Assembly (NCBI GenBank): GCA_033557465.1
Contig: CM066039.1
Span: 44,793,788-44,857,787, forward strand
DNA: 64,000 bases
Source of the DNA: Ichthyophis bannanicus
Taxonomy: Eukaryota; Chordata; Amphibia; Gymnophiona; Ichthyophiidae
Direction: 5' to 3'
The notes beneath the pieces were generated by a model. The model was not told the DNA's origin. It did no database searches and saw nothing but the letters and a program-made list of their open reading frames with translations. Shown one piece after another: positions 20,982 to 31,699 of this stretch; positions within the stretch are counted from its first letter, which is position 1; each line of letters opens with the position of its first letter. The translations under genes were made by a program, and so were the position numbers.

Positions 20982-22852
20982 CTAAAGAATGGGCACCTCC
21001 TCTATTGCTCCTTGAGCAAGGAGTGTTGAGACCTCTTGATCCAGTAGATTGCCTGTAGAGGTTTGGGAATTGAACTGTCTTACGATTGTAGGAGGGGGCA
21101 TGCTGTGAAAATGAAGCTTGCACCCCTCTCCTACAATGGCCAGAGTCCAGTTTTCTATTTGGTGCCATCTGTTGGCAAAATGACACAACCTGCCTGGAAT
21201 GTTTAGGGGTTCTGGCCCCTTCAGAGGCAGGAAGGCTAAGTTCTCTATGAAGGAGTCAAAGCCCTTGAGGGGGCTGGGCCTGTGGAGCTGGTTGAGCTCT
21301 AAGGCCTTTTGGCTTCTTTTGTCTGGATTGTTGTTGTTGACCCTTCTGGGCAACTTGACCCTGAGCTTGCCCTTGCTGGGTATAGGATGGATAAAACTTC
21401 CTCTTTTTGCTGAAAAAGGGTTGTTTATAGGGTTTCTTTTTGGTTTGAGTGGCTTCAGATTTTGACAATCTGTCTAAAGTGAGATTGTCAGTATCTCTCT
21501 CATTAGCCTTCTCCTGCCAATTCTTGCCAAAGAGGTTTTCTCCTGTGCAAGGGATGTTTCCCAATTTATCCTGTACCCAAATCTCCAAGTCTGATGCCTG
21601 AAGCCAGGCAATCCGACGTGCACCAATGGCAATAGCAGAGGTTCTGCTGATGCATTCAAAGCAGTCAAAGGCTGCACGGTTTACAAACTTGGAGACATCT
21701 TGAGCATGCTTGACCAGAGTGAGAAAGTCCTGTCGTTTGTCCTCAGGGAGGAGGCGGCTCTCATAAGCTCCAAATCTCCTGTGACCTCTTTGAGGAATAT
21801 TCCCATATATAAAATATATGAGCTGATCCTAGCTGAAAGCATGGAAGCCTGAAATGTTTGACGCCCAAAAGCGTCAAGAGTCCTGCATTCATGATCTGGA
21901 GGATTGGATGCATGTCTCTCTGCACTTTTCATCCTACGCATGGCTGACTCCACTACCATTGAATGGTGTGGCAGCTGAGTCTTTTGAAAATCAGGACATG
22001 GTGGAACTCAATACATGGTATCGAGTCTCCTAGAATGAGGAGATGTGGTCAAAGGTGTCTCCCACATTGTGAGCATCAAATCATGAAGAATTTCATGAAT
22101 GGGCAGAGTGGCTGCTTCCTTGGGAGCCTTAGGGTACTGGAGAATTTCCAATTCCTTTGCTCTAGGTTCTTTTTCAGGAGCTACCGTGATTGAAAGGCCT
22201 CAGGCCACATCACAAATAAAATCCTGAAAAGACATGTCTTCCGGAGGAGACATTCTGCATTGGGGAGAAAGGAAGTCTTCCGGTAGAAAAACACTCTGGT
22301 ACCGGCAGAATTATCAGCTGCAAGACTGCGTTCGATAGCGAGGAATCTCTGGTCTATTGATGTTGCTGATACCTGGGTATCGGTACTGGTAAAAGCGGCC
22401 GGAACCCCTGAGCATGGCACCAGTAGTTCTGCCGAGGTCGAAGCCTCGAGAACATCCTGGAACCCCGTTGATGCTTTGGAGGACGAAGCCTCCCGCCGGG
22501 GCTGTTTTGCAGGTGTAGTTTCCTCAAGGGCAATGCCAATGGCCTCTCGATGCTTTGAAGGAGAGCTACCCTTTGAGGACCGGCTCTTATGTTTAGTTAC
22601 CTGAGATCCATGGGAGGAAAACGAGGCTCTCAAAGACGTTGATGCAATGGACCTGGTATCCGAAGAAAAGAGGGTACCGAGCTTTGTAGTTCGGTTCTGT
22701 CTTCCTCTTTTAGTCATCCCCATACAGGAGGAACACTCAGATGGAGAATGGTCAGGGCCTAAACATTTTAGACACCAGTCATGGGTGTCGGTGACGGAGA
22801 TGATGCCGCCACATTTAGTACATTTTTTAAAATCACGAGCTGGTTTTTCCAT
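20982..22852 (-). pseudogene. DIRS-B gag-like protein, broken
   Basis: It begins MEKPARDFKKCTKC with the same cysteine cluster as DIRS-A (CTKC, CLKC, CSSC with H), followed by a Ser/Lys-rich region. It is then broken near 22181. The conserved block resumes at 21959 (MVVESAMRRMKSAERHA, then CRTLDAFGRQTFQASML), shifts again near 21680, and continues at 21588 (WVQDKLGNIPCTGENLFGK), ending in a Gln/Lys/Pro-rich tail. At least three frame breaks. Confidence 0.82.
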
Positions 22853-23254
22853 CTTTTGGGAAAAATGGGGCCTGATGCCCAAAATGGCGCCTAGCACCAA
22901 AAGAAAAGGTTTCTGAAGAGAAACAGTTCAAAAATAGATATTTTTTTTTTTTGTAAAAAGAAAGAAAGAAAGAACTGGCGGTACCGGAAGGTGTCATGCG
23001 GAGGCAGGCGTGACCACAAGAAAACATGTTTAAAGAAGAAATTTTCTGTGGTGATAGGGTATGTGTCTTGTCGGCTCCGCGGAAAACGAAGAACTGAAGA
23101 GGGACAGTTGGAAAGGCAGGAAGACAGCGTGCATGTGCTGAGGGATGCTCCCAAAAGCATTCCTATTGGACGCTGGGGAGCGTTCCCGCGCAGGCTCCGT
23201 TGGTACTGACGATACCCATATGTGAAGACTACATTCCTGCTTGTTCCTGGAGAT

Positions 23255-23340
23255 TGCTTTTGCACTCGAGCATGTGCAGACATTGCTGTGCTCACCATTG
23301 CTTCTTCTCCCCTGCCTCAGTCGTTTTCCTCTAACAGATT
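23255..23340 (+). repeat. DIRS-C left ITR, inner part
   Basis: GCTTTTGCACTCGAGCATGT followed by TGTGCTCACCATTGCTTC matches the inverse of the right ITR at 35745-35815 (GCTTTTGTACTC, then GCATGTGC and GTGCTCACCGTTGC). It continues the ITR that was cut at 17850. Confidence 0.8.
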
Positions 23341-23519
23341 GGATGGGGGTTTGCTTTCTGTTAAAAAAAACAAACAAACCCGTTCATAGCTCTCCCCTCA
23401 GTGCTGCTTTGGACAGTGCATCCATAGCACTAGCAAACCCCTTCAGGGAATGAGACAAACCAAGAGACCAGTGCATTCCCTTTCCCCTTCCCCTCTCCAT
23501 CCCCAGAAATGCAATTGCA

Positions 23520-23883
23520 CCAGCAGGGAAGACAACACAATAAATCCAAAAGGTCTGTCTGCAGCAGTGGCAGCAAAAGGAGCCTGCAGCCATATCGCTT
23601 TGGACCATGCTGCCACATCTATACCCCTGAGGCACTCAAATCTGGTGCTTGAAATGCCAACAGATGGACTCAGCACAGCACAGACCTGTGGCAAGTTCAG
23701 TGATGCCACCATCCTCTCCTGCTGCAAAGAAGCTGGGTGAACCACAAGTTCTGGATAAGAGACCTGTGTCTGTAGAATTGGCAGCATCTTCCCAAAGCAG
23801 GGCAGTGTTTCCCCTTCACCTCATTCTGCTCCGATCATTCTGATACTACAATATGAGCCCTCTTCGATAGTATCTGCAGTCTC
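23520..23883 (+). pseudogene. DIRS-C gag, N-terminal relic
   Basis: In one frame IWCLKCQQMDSAQHRPVASS aligns with the cysteine-cluster segment of DIRS-B (WCLKCLGPDHSPSECSSC). The start and the rest are degraded, with stops. It is interrupted at 23884 by the piggyBac-type insertion. Similarity is weak, and position between the left ITR and the clearer gag block supports the call. Confidence 0.55.
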
Positions 23884-23887
23884 TTAA

Positions 23888-24668
23888 CCCGTTTTGGACA
23901 GCTCGCATATTCTCTCTCTGTTCTGGATGATTTATTAGATTTATTACACTCAAACAACTATGAAATACCGGCAATAATAAAAAATATTAAAACTTTTCAG
24001 AAAATAGAAGTTTCACATAGTTATGCTTTTCATACACTGGTCCAATATAGTATATTGTCTGTCTTCAGAAAAGATAGGATTTAGTTCCAATATTCATTGA
24101 CAAACATACTGTATGATACTATTGAAACTGCAGTTTTCATTTAAAACACTTTATTATGATATAATATAGTTTGTCAACAGTCCATTCTGACGGCGGAATA
24201 TGATACACGTGAAAACACTTCTGATGCAGTGCGTCATATTGCACCACTGAAACACCTAGAACAGAATGCTTGACAGCAATTAGTTTCGACAACATATTAG
24301 CCCAGTGTATGAAAAACTTAGCCGATATATGCACCAATAACTCTGACACTAACAGTTATCTAAACCTATTTTCTAAAGTCTACAAATACTTTTATTTGCA
24401 AAATAGTAGCTATTACAGCATTATAAGCTACTTACTATTTTTTGTGATCTTTTTATGTTGAGCCGCCAGTACCGTCAAAATCAGCAAACTTTGAATACCT
24501 ATTAAACTAACTAGATCTCAGATAAAAAACATCTGTACATAACGCTTTTTGACATAACGATAATAGCTAAACATAGTTCCATTGCATTTATAATCATTAA
24601 TTAGTAAACAGTTGAGTAGTAAGTATGGAAACCTTATGTATGTAAAACATACGCTGGTCCAAAACGGG
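23888..24668. mobile_element. piggyBac-type nonautonomous element (MITE)
   Basis: The termini are perfect inverted repeats, CCCGTTTTGGAC at 23888 and GTCCAAAACGGG ending at 24668. TTAA lies on both sides (23884-23887 and 24669-24672), the piggyBac target duplication. The 781-bp AT-rich interior has no transposase frame, so it would need a transposase in trans. It interrupts the gag gene of DIRS-C and therefore arrived after that element. Confidence 0.85.
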
Positions 24669-24672
24669 TTAA

Positions 24673-25605
24673 CATGCAGCTGGGTCCTTTGCTATCCCTG
24701 CTACAACTGTCTTTTAAAGTGACACTGGCCCTGTTGCAGACCTCTGTCCCATTCTCAGCCCCTGGCCAGCCACTCGCTGCGTGGTAGGCCTCAGACATGA
24801 TTCCCTGCCCTCAGACATTCCATGAGCAGCTATCTTCCTCCTACACCAGTCCTCCATAGCCACAGCGACTATGACAGTTTGGTGAATGATGCATATGAGG
24901 TAGGGGATGAGCCTGCTGCCCCCATGCTGGAGCCAGTAACTCCAGCTGTGTTGCCTCAGGAGTTTCTCCCCGAGCAGCCAGAGGATATCCCAAGTGTTTG
25001 CTAAAGATGTCTAAATCACTGACTTTCTTTCCCTCTGAAAGCCCAATGGTCAGAGGTGATTTCCACTCCATTCTATGGTCCATGAGTGCTCCCAAGGAAG
25101 TATTAGCCCTTCCTGTGTATCAAGTAGTTCAGGACCTTCAGCTGAATACTCAGCAAGCCCCCCTTTCTGTGAAGGCTACCTCTAGACACCTGGAAGTAAA
25201 ATAAAAGGTGATTTCGGGCCCAGAACGCAGCCTTCCCCAATTCATGCACTACTCAGTGGTTTCTGAAGCTTCCAGAAAGTGTTCTAAGATGGCAAAGCTT
25301 AACCACCACAATCCCCCAGGCAAAGACTACAGGACCCTGGACATGATGGGCCACAAAATTTATCAAAGCACAATGTTAGCATTGAATATTCTAGCACTAT
25401 CATTTGCATGTGCAGCAAGCCTCGAACCTCTTCAAAGTGCTTGAGGATAGCATTCAGCAATAGCTGAATCAAGTCCATCTTGCTGTTCAGGAATGTGCCT
25501 ACCATCTAGATACTCAAGGCCACTTATGACATACATGATATTGTCCCTTGGGCAGTGGCAGTAGTCATCAGAGCATGCAGAACAGCTTAGCTAAGGGCCT
25601 GTGGC
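24673..25605 (+). pseudogene. DIRS-C gag, conserved-block relic
   Basis: FMHYSVVSEASRKCSKMAKL, then PGKDYRTLDMMGHKIYQSTM, aligns with the DIRS-A gag block (LPHHSMVVESAMHRLKSQKM, then GREARSLDALGRKCFQGSM). Further on, VPWAVAVVIRACRTA with a stop then LRACGF matches the AAGIGGRRQAWLQ segment. Many stops. It is cut off at about 25605 by a CR1 insertion. Confidence 0.75.
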
Positions 25606-25620
25606 TTCTAGAGGACCTCC

Positions 25621-25986
25621 ATGACCATGGAGTCTGCTGTCTTGGTACATGTCGGTACCAATGACATAGGAAAATGTGGTAGGGAGGTTCTGGAGGCTAA
25701 ATTTAGGCTTTTAGGTAGGAAGTTGAAATCCAGAACTTCCAGGGTAGCGTTCTCCAAAATGCTTCCCGTTCCACGTGCAGGACCCAAAAGGCAGGCAGCG
25801 CTCCAGAGTCTCAATGCGTGGATGAGACAATGGTGCAGAGATGAGGGGTTTGGATTTGTTAGGAACTGGGGAACATTCTGGGGAAAGAAGGGGCTCTTCC
25901 GAAAGGATGGGCTTCACCTTAACCGGGATGGAACCAGGCTGCTGGCATTAACCTTTAAAAAGGAGACAGAGCAGCTTTTAAACTAG
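25621..25986 (+). pseudogene. CR1 ORF1 esterase (SGNH/GDSL-type) domain
   Basis: CR1 ORF1 proteins carry a lipase/esterase-like domain near the C-terminus. Here VLVHVGTNDIGK supplies the G-x-N-D block and KDGLHLNRDGTRLLA the D-x-x-H catalytic pair. VAFSKMLPVPRAG and NAWMRQWCRDEGFGFVRNW lie between. The frame is open for 121 residues, but the N-terminal part with the nucleophile serine is absent because the element is 5'-truncated at about 25606. Confidence 0.82.
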
Positions 25987-26171
25987 ATAATAGGGGAAAG
26001 CTGACAGTCGCCCAAGAGCGGATGGTTCGGAAGAATGTATCCTTGAAGGATACTACCAAAAGCAGAGAGGTTCCAAAAAAGAATAAAGTAGCCCAAATGC
26101 CCTCGAGTATGGAGCAGACAGAGCTTAAAGATCCCAAATTACCCATGTCTACCAATAGCCAAATTAATATG

Positions 26172-27736
26172 AATAAAATACAGTCTCTAAAATGCTTGTA
26201 TGCAAATACTAGAAGTCTAAAAAATAAGATGGGAGAGTTAGAATTTATTTATTTATTTATTTATTTACATTCTCTCATATACCGCGCTATTCTGCATCAG
26301 TGCGGTTTACATTGAACAAACTGAAATTACATTGAACAGGGCATTATAACTTGGAAATAACTATTTTTACAGGGAACATGGGCTATGGAGGGTTAAGTGG
26401 CTTACCCAAGACCACAAGGTGCACCTGTGGGACTAGAAACCCCAGTCCTTCTGGCCCAAGGTTGCTGTCCTCTAGTGGGATTTGAACCCCTGACCTTCCG
26501 GCCTGAAGTACCTTGCCCCAACCACTAGGCCACTCCTCGGCCCGAATATATATAGCACTAAATGAAAGGTTAGATATGATTGGACTATCAGAGACATGGT
26601 GGAAGGAGGACAACCAGTGGGACACTGATACCTGGGTACAAACTATATCGTAATGATAGAGCTGATCAAATTGGTGGAGGGGTTGCGCTCTATGTTAGAG
26701 AGGGCATCGAGTCAGAAAGGATTAAAGTTTTGCAGGAAACAAAATTTGCTGTAGAATCTCTATGGATTGAAATTCCATGTAAAAAGGGGAAGGCGATGGC
26801 AGTGGGGTGTGTACTATCGACTGCCTGGCCAGAATGAACAAATGGATGATGAAATGCTCAAAGAAATCAAGGAAGCTAACAAAAGTTACAGCGCAGTAAT
26901 AATAATGGGTGATTTCAATTACCCCGGTATCGACTGGGTCAGTGTCACGGCAGGACATGCTAGGGAGATAAAGTTCCTAGATGAAATAAGTGACTGACTG
27001 CTTCTTGGAGCAGCTGGTTCATGAACCGACCAGAGGGGAAGCCATATTAGACCTAGTCCTTAGTGGAACACCAGATCTAGTGCAAGAGATAAGGTTGTTG
27101 GGACCAATTGGCAATAGTGATCATAGCATGATTGCCTTTGATTTAATTAGTGGATGAGGGATAGTAAGGAAATCCACAGTACTACCTTTTAACTTTCAAA
27201 AGGGAGACTATGATAAAATGAGGAAAATAGTTAAGAAAAAACTAAAAGGAGCAGTTGCAAAGGTTAAAGACTTACATCAAGCTTGGGTGTTTTTGAAAAA
27301 TACTATCTTGGAAGCCCAGACCAGCTGTATTCCACGCTTTAAGAAAAGTGGAAGGAAGTCCAAAAAATGCCAGCATGGTTTAAAGGTGAGGTCAGAGAGG
27401 CTGTTGCCAAAAAAGCATCTTTCAGGAAATGGAAAAAGGAGCCAAACGACGAAACCTGGAAACAGCACAAGCACTGGCAAGTCAAATGCAAGGCATTGAT
27501 AAGGCAGGCAAAGGGAGAATTTGAGAAGCAGCTTACTGCGGAAGCAAAAACACAAAATAAAGACTTTTTCAAGTACATTCGTAGCAAAAAACCTGTGAGA
27601 GAGTCAGTTGGTCCATTAGATGATAAAGGATTTAAAGGGGCACTAAGAGGCGACAAGGCGATAGCAGAGAGACTGAATGAATTCTTTGTTTCGGTCTTTA
27701 CTGAGGAAGATGTAGGGATGTTACCCATGACTGAAG
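26172..27736 (+). pseudogene. CR1 ORF2 endonuclease region, broken
   Basis: An APE-type endonuclease that nicks target DNA. Readable pieces are KCLYANTRSLKNKMGELEF (start), LSETWWK, DQIGGGVALYVREGIES, IIMGDFNYPGIDW (the D-x-N block), then a region matching GNSDHSMI near 27113-27130. The linker toward RT reads FKGEVREAVAKKASFRKWKK. It is split by the SINE after GELEF and by frameshifts, and cut off at 27736 by the LTR-like insert. Confidence 0.82.
26249..26543 (-). mobile_element. tRNA-headed SINE with L2-type tail
   Basis: The minus strand reads GTGGCCTAGTGGTTGGGG (A-box region) and GGGGTTCAAATCCCACTAG (B box), then a body, and ends TGTAAACCGCACTGATG, GCGCGGTATATGA and (AAATA)n. Flanks GAATTTAT and GAATATAT are a likely 8-bp duplication in CR1 ORF2. 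Its full-length sibling is at 38455-38752. Confidence 0.88.
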
Positions 27737-27738
27737 TG

Positions 27739-29420
27739 TGTCACGCCCATAGCCCCTGACATGTTGTATGGAGGGGTGTGCTTATTATATAAAGTTCCCC
27801 AATTAAGCAATGTTCCAGACTGGCTAGCTTGCAAAGGATTCTGGTAAAGGTAGTCCAGTCCTGCGGTGCTTGCCTTGGAGGTCAATGAAAACAATTGTAG
27901 TTGGCTCGAGTGTAAGGCAGTAACAGAATATTTATTTATGAGCTTAATCCAACTGCACACAGATTCACTTGGTAACACCTTAGGATGTATTCACCAGGAT
28001 TTTATATTCAAAATAATAATACAACTGAATGGTTAAGCAAATAGCTTGTAAAGTTCATTAACAGAAATTCTCTTTCAGTCACTGCTGACAAACCTTGCTC
28101 AGCAGTGCCGTTGGAAAGGAAAACAAAAAATAGTAAAAGCTTCTTCACAAAAACAGCTTTTTACATTCCACGTTCAAAGCACTTTTGTATCCAAAGTGTG
28201 CATAGCCTGAGCTTTGTGCTGCTATGGTACAGCTGGCTAACAAGCTTCAATCAACAGCACCTTGGCTATCTGCTATATGCATCTGCTTTGTTGTTACCTA
28301 TTTTACTATCTACAGATTTTATTATCTTGCTCTCTATCCTATTATTTTATGGCGTTCTTTTCCTTTTAAATCAGCAGTCACTATTTTTATGATTGTACAC
28401 CGCCCTGATGCTTCGGCCTGGGCGGTATATCAAGTGTTTTAATAAAGATAAAGATAAAGATAAAGAAAGCTCTGCTCGTCTCTGCACAAGTACTTACACA
28501 AACTTCTAGTGCCAGTTACTAGAACGTTTCCTTTTATGTTAATCCTACTTTCAGGATTTCTCTGTACTAGCAACCTTGCATAAAGAACAGTCCATAAGAC
28601 TATCGTCTTCCTCTGTAATTATAGCTTGGTCTTCTACTTGCATAGGCGCTAGGTCAAGAGCTGGATCAGAGGGCTTTATTAACTGACGTTCCTTAGGATA
28701 GGAACTGTGTCTCAACACCTTGCCTTGCTCTAGGTTAAACAAACGTTCATAGTTCCTACCTGAGTTGCTGGCATTAGGGTGTCCTTTCAAATATTCTGGC
28801 CAGTAAGCATTGGAGATTTTATAACCTGTACTCCAGTCTATATTCCTGGACCTCAGGGCATCTGCTCCATACCTCTGATTAGGGTTCCTAGCTGCAGTTC
28901 TCCAAGCCTTTGGATTTTCCCAATCCCTTGGAGCTGGCTTCTCCCAGGAATCTCCCCAAGAACATGGATCTCTCAGAGCTCCTCTCTCCTTGCCTTCAAT
29001 CTTTCCTTCTCTTCCAGGCCTTCCTAGTCTCCCAGGCTTTCATTGACTGCCAGGCCTTCCTTCTCTCCCAGGCTTTCCTTGCCTCCTAGGCTTCCCTCGA
29101 CTGCTCTCTGCATATTCTGTTCTAGTTTTAAAGTTCACAGTTTCCAACCCCTCCCTTGCAAACCTCAGGTGGTGCTGATTAAAGTCTCTCCTGGCAGCTG
29201 AGTAATTAGGAATGACGTAAGGGTTTCTCAATCTGGGCTTAAACTGCTGCACCTCATCTCCACTAGAGGCTCTCTGCAGGCCACTGCAGCCTGGAATAAC
29301 CTGTCTTTTAGGTAAATAAGGCGTTTTATTCCTGTGACCTAGCAAAACAGGTCCCTTGATCAGGGCAAATTCCCTTCCTTTAACACTATTCTCTAGGCTC
29401 TGGGCAGCTTCCTCATCACA
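27739..29420. mobile_element. LTR-like insert in CR1 (possible solo LTR)
   Basis: Comparison with the uninterrupted CR1 at 43380-43420 shows an exact insertion. The insert starts TGTCACGCCC and ends CATCACA (TG...CA), with AGTG (or AAGTG) on both sides. No gag or pol frame occurs inside. This is the pattern of a solo LTR from a Ty3/Gypsy-type or similar element, although 1.68 kb is long. Part of the length is an L2-type tail near 28255-28470. The internal region has Pro/Ser-like CCAGGCTTTCC repeats near 29000-29090. Confidence 0.6.
28255..28470 (+). repeat. L2-type 3' tail fragment
   Basis: TACACCGCCCTGATGCTTCG, then GGGCGGTATATCAAGTG, followed by (ATAAAG)n matches the 3' end pattern of the L2-type LINE at 44780-44856. 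The left boundary is approximate. Confidence 0.6.
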
Positions 29421-29424
29421 AGTG

Positions 29425-29760
29425 GCATTTAAAGGTGCGGAAGAATTGAAGGAAATATCGATACATCGGGAAGATGTATTACAACTATTAGATAAACTGA
29501 AGAGTAGCAAATCACCTGGGCCGGATGGTATACATCCAAGGGTGTTGAAAGAACTGAAATATGAGATTGCAGACCTGCTATTAGTAATCTGTGAACTATC
29601 ATTAAAATCATCTCTAGTACCTGAAGATTGGAGGATCGCCAATGTAACACCAATTTTTAAAAAGGGTTCCAGGGGTGATACGGGAAATTACAGACTGGTG
29701 AGCCTGACGTCAGTACCAGGAAAAATGGTAGAAACCATCATAAAGAATAAAATTACTCAG
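29425..29760 (+). pseudogene. CR1 reverse transcriptase, N-terminal part
   Basis: ILQLLDKLKSSKSPGPDG-like sequence followed by HPRVLKELKYEIADLLLVIC and VTPIFKKGSRGDTGNYR matches the RT start of the CR1 at 44860-45130. It stops at about 29760, before the FADD catalytic box, where the sequence switches to a different CR1 3' end. Confidence 0.82.
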
Positions 29761-30012
29761 AATTCAAAACAGCATGGGACAAGCACAGCGGATCCCTTTA
29801 CAGCAACAGGATAAAACCAAAATAAACTGAACCATCTAATTTCTTAACAAATAGGGGTGTCCTACATGGAGTGGTGGGTCCACCCCTAAACAAAGACATG
29901 GGGAGGGGTGGCCTGCACAGAGCGACAGGTGCACCTACTCTTGCCGTATTGCTGGGCAGACTGGATGGACCATGCTGGTCTTTATCTGCCGTCATTTACT
30001 ATGTTACTATGT

Positions 30013-31299
30013 TCTGGTGACTCACGTGATGGAAACTATTCCAGTCCCACAACAAGGCCAAGGATTCTACTTGAGATCTTTTCCTCATTTCAAAAAGGTT
30101 TGGAAGGATACTACCCATTCTTGATTTGCAGAATCTCAATCTGTATCAGAAGAAACAGAAGTTCAAAATGAACACCCTGGCCTCAATCCTGCCTCTTCTC
30201 AGACAAGATGACATGCTTGTTTTCCTCAATATCAAGGATACTTACACTCACATCCCTATCCATCCCCATCATTTCCAGTTTCTGCATTTCACATTTTTGG
30301 ACTCGAGTAGCCTAATGGTTAGAGCAGCAGCCTAGGACCAGAAAGACCAAGGTTAATATCCCACTGGTACTCCTTGTGGCTATGGGCGAAGTCACTTAAA
30401 CCTCCACTGCCTCAGGTACAAACTTAGATTTAAGCTTTCCAGAGACAGGAAAATGCCTAAATACTTGAATGTAACTCGCCTTGATTTACTATTGGAAAGA
30501 CGTGAGCTAACTATAAATATCAGGTGCTACCCTTCAAACTCTCATCTGCCCCTAGAATTTTCATGAAGTGCCTGGATGTTGTGACTGCCTGTATTCGCAG
30601 AGCAGGCTATTATGTGTACCCTTCCCTTGATGACTGGCTGTTGTCACGCTGCAACTCAACCACAGTTCTGGATGCACCTCAGGCAAACATAACCATGTCC
30701 CTGCTGCAACATCTAGGGTTTCTTGTAAATGAGGCCAAATCCTACTTTACACCATCCCAATGACTTCAGTTCATAGGAGCTGATTTTGACACATCCAGGG
30801 ACATGGCTGTTCTGCCTGTGGACAGGATGAAGTCCATCACTACCCTTGCCACCAGAGTCGGTGGATGTCATGCTGTTCGGTCAAACACTGTCCTCCAGCT
30901 CCTGGATCACATTGTGGCAGCAGTCCATGTGGTGTCGTTCACCAGATTTCATATGAGGTATCTGCAGTGGCACTGGAATCAGCACCATCAGCTTCTTTCA
31001 GTGAAGATACCTATCACATCCTCTGTCAGGAATGGTCTTCACTGGTGGCATCAACCTTTTAATCTGGCACTAGGCTTTCCATTCCTGCAATCACAGCTGC
31101 ACTGATTCTCACGATGGATGCCTCCCCATGGGGATGGGGCTGCACTTGTTCCATCTTTGCATACAAGGTTATTGTACGATGCTCTTCATGCATTTGCCTC
31201 CTAGGTTCAAGGAGAATTGCTTCACGCTTGCACAGAGAATCAAGCTGCTATCTTTTATACCAACAAGCAAGGAGACTCCGGTTCAATGCACCTCTGCCT
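30013..31299 (+). pseudogene. DIRS-C reverse transcriptase-RNase H, upstream part
   Basis: Fragments in several frames match DIRS-A: GQGFYLRSFPHF, LVFLNIKDTYTHIPIHPHH, then after a SINE LPFKLSSAPRIFMKCLDVV and VYPSLDDWLL. YLDD has become SLDD. It continues with VLPVDRMKSITTLATRV, LLDHIVAAVHVVSFTRFHM and a decayed RNase H start (MDASPWGWGC). Stops and frameshifts throughout. Interrupted at 31299 by the RTE and resumes at 33522. Confidence 0.82.
30298..30518 (+). mobile_element. tRNA-headed SINE, second family
   Basis: GAGTAGCCTAATGGTTAGAG (A box) and AAGGTTAATATCCCACTGG (decayed B box) are followed by GTCACTTAAACCTCCACTGC and the tail TGTAACTCGCCTTGATTTAC, TGAGCTAACTATAAAT. It splits the DIRS-C RT. 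Related copy at 56702-56900. Confidence 0.8.
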
Positions 31300-31306
31300 G
31301 TTGTTG

Positions 31307-31699
31307 TTAAGTGCCGTCGAGTCGGAGTCGACTCATGGCGATCCTCTGGATAGCTATCCTAAATTGTGTTCGGTCTTCAGTCAGGCGGCTCATTGTTGAC
31401 AGATTGGTACCTGTAGCTGCTGTTATTGTATTGATCCATCTCATTGCTGGCCTTCCTCTTTTGCGTTGACCTTCTATCTTGCCAAGCATGATGTCTTTCT
31501 CTAATGATCTCTCTCTTCGCATGATGTGTCCAAAGTAGGAAAGTCGAAGTCTTGTCATCTGAGCTTCTAAAGAAAGCTTAGGTTTGATCTCCTCTAGTAT
31601 CGACTGGTTTGTTCTTCGGGCAGTCCATAGTATACACAGTATTCGCCGCCAGCACCATAATTCAAAGGCATCAATTTTCTTCCTGTCTGTCTTTTTCAC
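31307..31699 (-). pseudogene. RTE ORF2 C-terminus
   Basis: The frame reads KIDAFELWCWRRILCILWTA, QSILEEIKPKLSLEAQMTRL, YFGHIMRRERSLEKDIMLGK and GQRKRGRPAMRWINTI. This is the typical C-terminal domain of BovB/RTE ORF2 with its W-C-W-R-R box. It is separated from the endonuclease part by the PLE-derived insert. Upstream residues of this open frame (31795-31700) are the insert, not RTE. Confidence 0.85.

Larger units (their letters stand above)
17851..23254 (-). mobile_element. DIRS-B: second DIRS copy, inserted in DIRS-C ITR
   Basis: Same family and gene order as DIRS-A (gag, RT-RNase H, recombinase on the minus strand) but more decayed. The ITRs are 17851-18020 and 23092-23254. The left one lacks about 17 bp after CACCTGTAACA that is still present in the ICR. 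The flanks AAGGAAA and TTGCTTTTGC join up into a continuous DIRS-C ITR with no target duplication, as expected for recombinase-mediated integration. Its GC content is lower than that of DIRS-A. Confidence 0.9.
25606..30012 (+). mobile_element. CR1 LINE, long copy with nested insertions
   Basis: The copy starts inside ORF1 (esterase domain), passes into ORF2 endonuclease at about 26190, and is interrupted by a SINE (26249-26543) and an LTR-like insert (27739-29420). It then has the start of RT (29425-29760). At about 29760 it jumps to a different CR1-type 3' end (GGGCAGACTGGATGGACC, then TCATTTACTATGTTACTATG), skipping most of RT. It is inserted between gag and RT of DIRS-C. Confidence 0.82.

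Noticed and set aside
24680..25600. Host gene suggested by consecutive plus-strand frames
   Set aside because: The frames align to the DIRS gag conserved block and contain stops.
30301..30522. Host exon candidate between RT fragments
   Set aside because: It is a tRNA-headed SINE in the DIRS-C RT. No open frame or splice context.
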